This document shows, one piece after another, positions 54,589 to 54,717 of a DNA stretch of 54,717 nt (its first letter is position 1; each line of letters opens with the position of its first letter). This DNA comes from a virus, in IMG/VR virus record IMGVR_UViG_3300025674_000053, positions 1 to 54,717 of that record; one strand, written 5' to 3'. The notes below the pieces were generated by a model, which was given only the letters and a program-made list of their open reading frames with translations, did not search any database and had not been told where the DNA came from. The position numbers and the translations under genes are program-made.

Positions 54589-54717
54589 CTATCCTAATGC
54601 TATTGAGAAAGCAACCAGGTCGTCTGTTGTTAACGCTCCTGGTACATGACTTGCTAGTACTACTACTGAGCCATTTGATGCTTTCGTATAAATCTTTTGG
54701 TCAGCCACATTCATAGC
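54589..54717 (-). CDS. Small virion-like protein, possibly 5' truncated
   Basis: An open frame reaches the window edge on the minus strand; an ATG at 54714 would give 41 residues, MNVADQKIYTKASNGSVVVL then ASHVPGALTTDDLVAFSIALG. The real start may be outside the window. It ends 5 nt before the next ATG (54584). Composition and position suggest a phage structural gene. Confidence 0.5.
   Translation of the reverse strand, partial: AMNVADQKIYTKASNGSVVVLASHVPGALTTDDLVAFSIALG

Noticed and set aside
1-54717. tRNA genes, insertion sequences, integrase or repressor genes indicating lysogeny
   Set aside because: I saw no T-loop/acceptor patterns, transposase motifs or tyrosine/serine recombinase motifs. 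A dedicated tRNA search was not possible here, so absence is not proven.

Overview
The window is part of the genome of a tailed double-stranded DNA phage, AT-rich and probably marine. The evidence is a phage replication set (family A DNA polymerase with 3'-5' exonuclease, CHC2/TOPRIM primase, DnaB-like helicase, ssDNA-binding protein, SbcC/SbcD-like pair, FEN-type exonuclease, NAD-dependent DNA ligase, NrdA/NrdB), a complete lysis cassette, tail-fibre-like genes, very tight packing with many ATGA overlaps, and many small genes of types I associate with marine phages. The host cannot be read from the sequence. All recognised promoters look like ordinary host sigma-70 sites and I see no phage RNA polymerase. 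No terminase, capsid, portal or integrase gene lies in the window, so this is roughly the early/replication/lysis half plus one end of the virion module. Both window ends cut a gene or may do so.

Layout. 1-2.13 kb: end of a plus-strand operon starting with a truncated radical SAM gene and closed by a terminator. 2.13-3.37 kb: a regulatory hub with a long gene-poor stretch, a minus-strand pair (HTH protein and ribosomal protein bS21), two diverging promoters, a small plus-strand gene and a structured leader. 3.37-8.93 kb: Hsp20, lysis cassette (endolysin, i-spanin, o-spanin), small genes, a glycosyltransferase, a JmjC/cupin oxygenase and a holin-like protein. 8.96-14.05 kb: small genes, a 2OG oxygenase, a glycosyltransferase, DUF3310 and HTH proteins. 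14.17-20.8 kb: PC4-like protein, the two halves of an NAD-dependent ligase flanking a sulfotransferase, GIY-YIG-like nuclease, carbamoyltransferase and SGNH-like hydrolase, then a multi-HTH protein and a terminator. 20.8-32.75 kb: helicase, ParB-like and nuclease-like genes, methyltransferase, primase, polymerase, asparagine synthetase-like and cytidylyltransferase-like genes, UvsW-like helicase and a glycosyltransferase. 32.8-44.1 kb: SSB, peroxiredoxin, SbcD/SbcC, glutaredoxin, resolvase-like nuclease, FEN exonuclease, NrdA/NrdB and three glycosyltransferases, one resembling GT29 sialyltransferases. 44.1-54.7 kb, minus strand: two unrecognised proteins, a coiled-coil protein, an enormous Thr-rich repeat protein (1621 aa), a small virion-like protein, a second repeat fibre (1028 aa) and two small virion-like proteins.

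Regulation is unusually legible. Ten copies of one promoter (AAAATAGTTC-TTGACA-17 bp-TATAAT) occur, all with exactly 17 bp between boxes. At four of them the ATG lies exactly 7 nt past the -10 box, so those mRNAs should be leaderless. Several upstream genes end inside the promoter, their stop codon supplied by the TAG or TGA of ATAGTTCTTGACA.

The most distinctive biology is (i) the mucin-like Thr/Ser repeat fibre, transcribed with unrecognised genes and converging on a block of glycosyltransferases, (ii) a large set of decoration enzymes (glycosyl-, sulfo-, carbamoyl- and methyltransferases, SGNH, amidotransferase, cytidylyltransferase, two Fe/2OG oxygenases, radical SAM) that may build a glycan or modify a fibre, and (iii) translation and stress functions (bS21, Hsp20, peroxiredoxin). 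These functional links are inferences from gene content and order.
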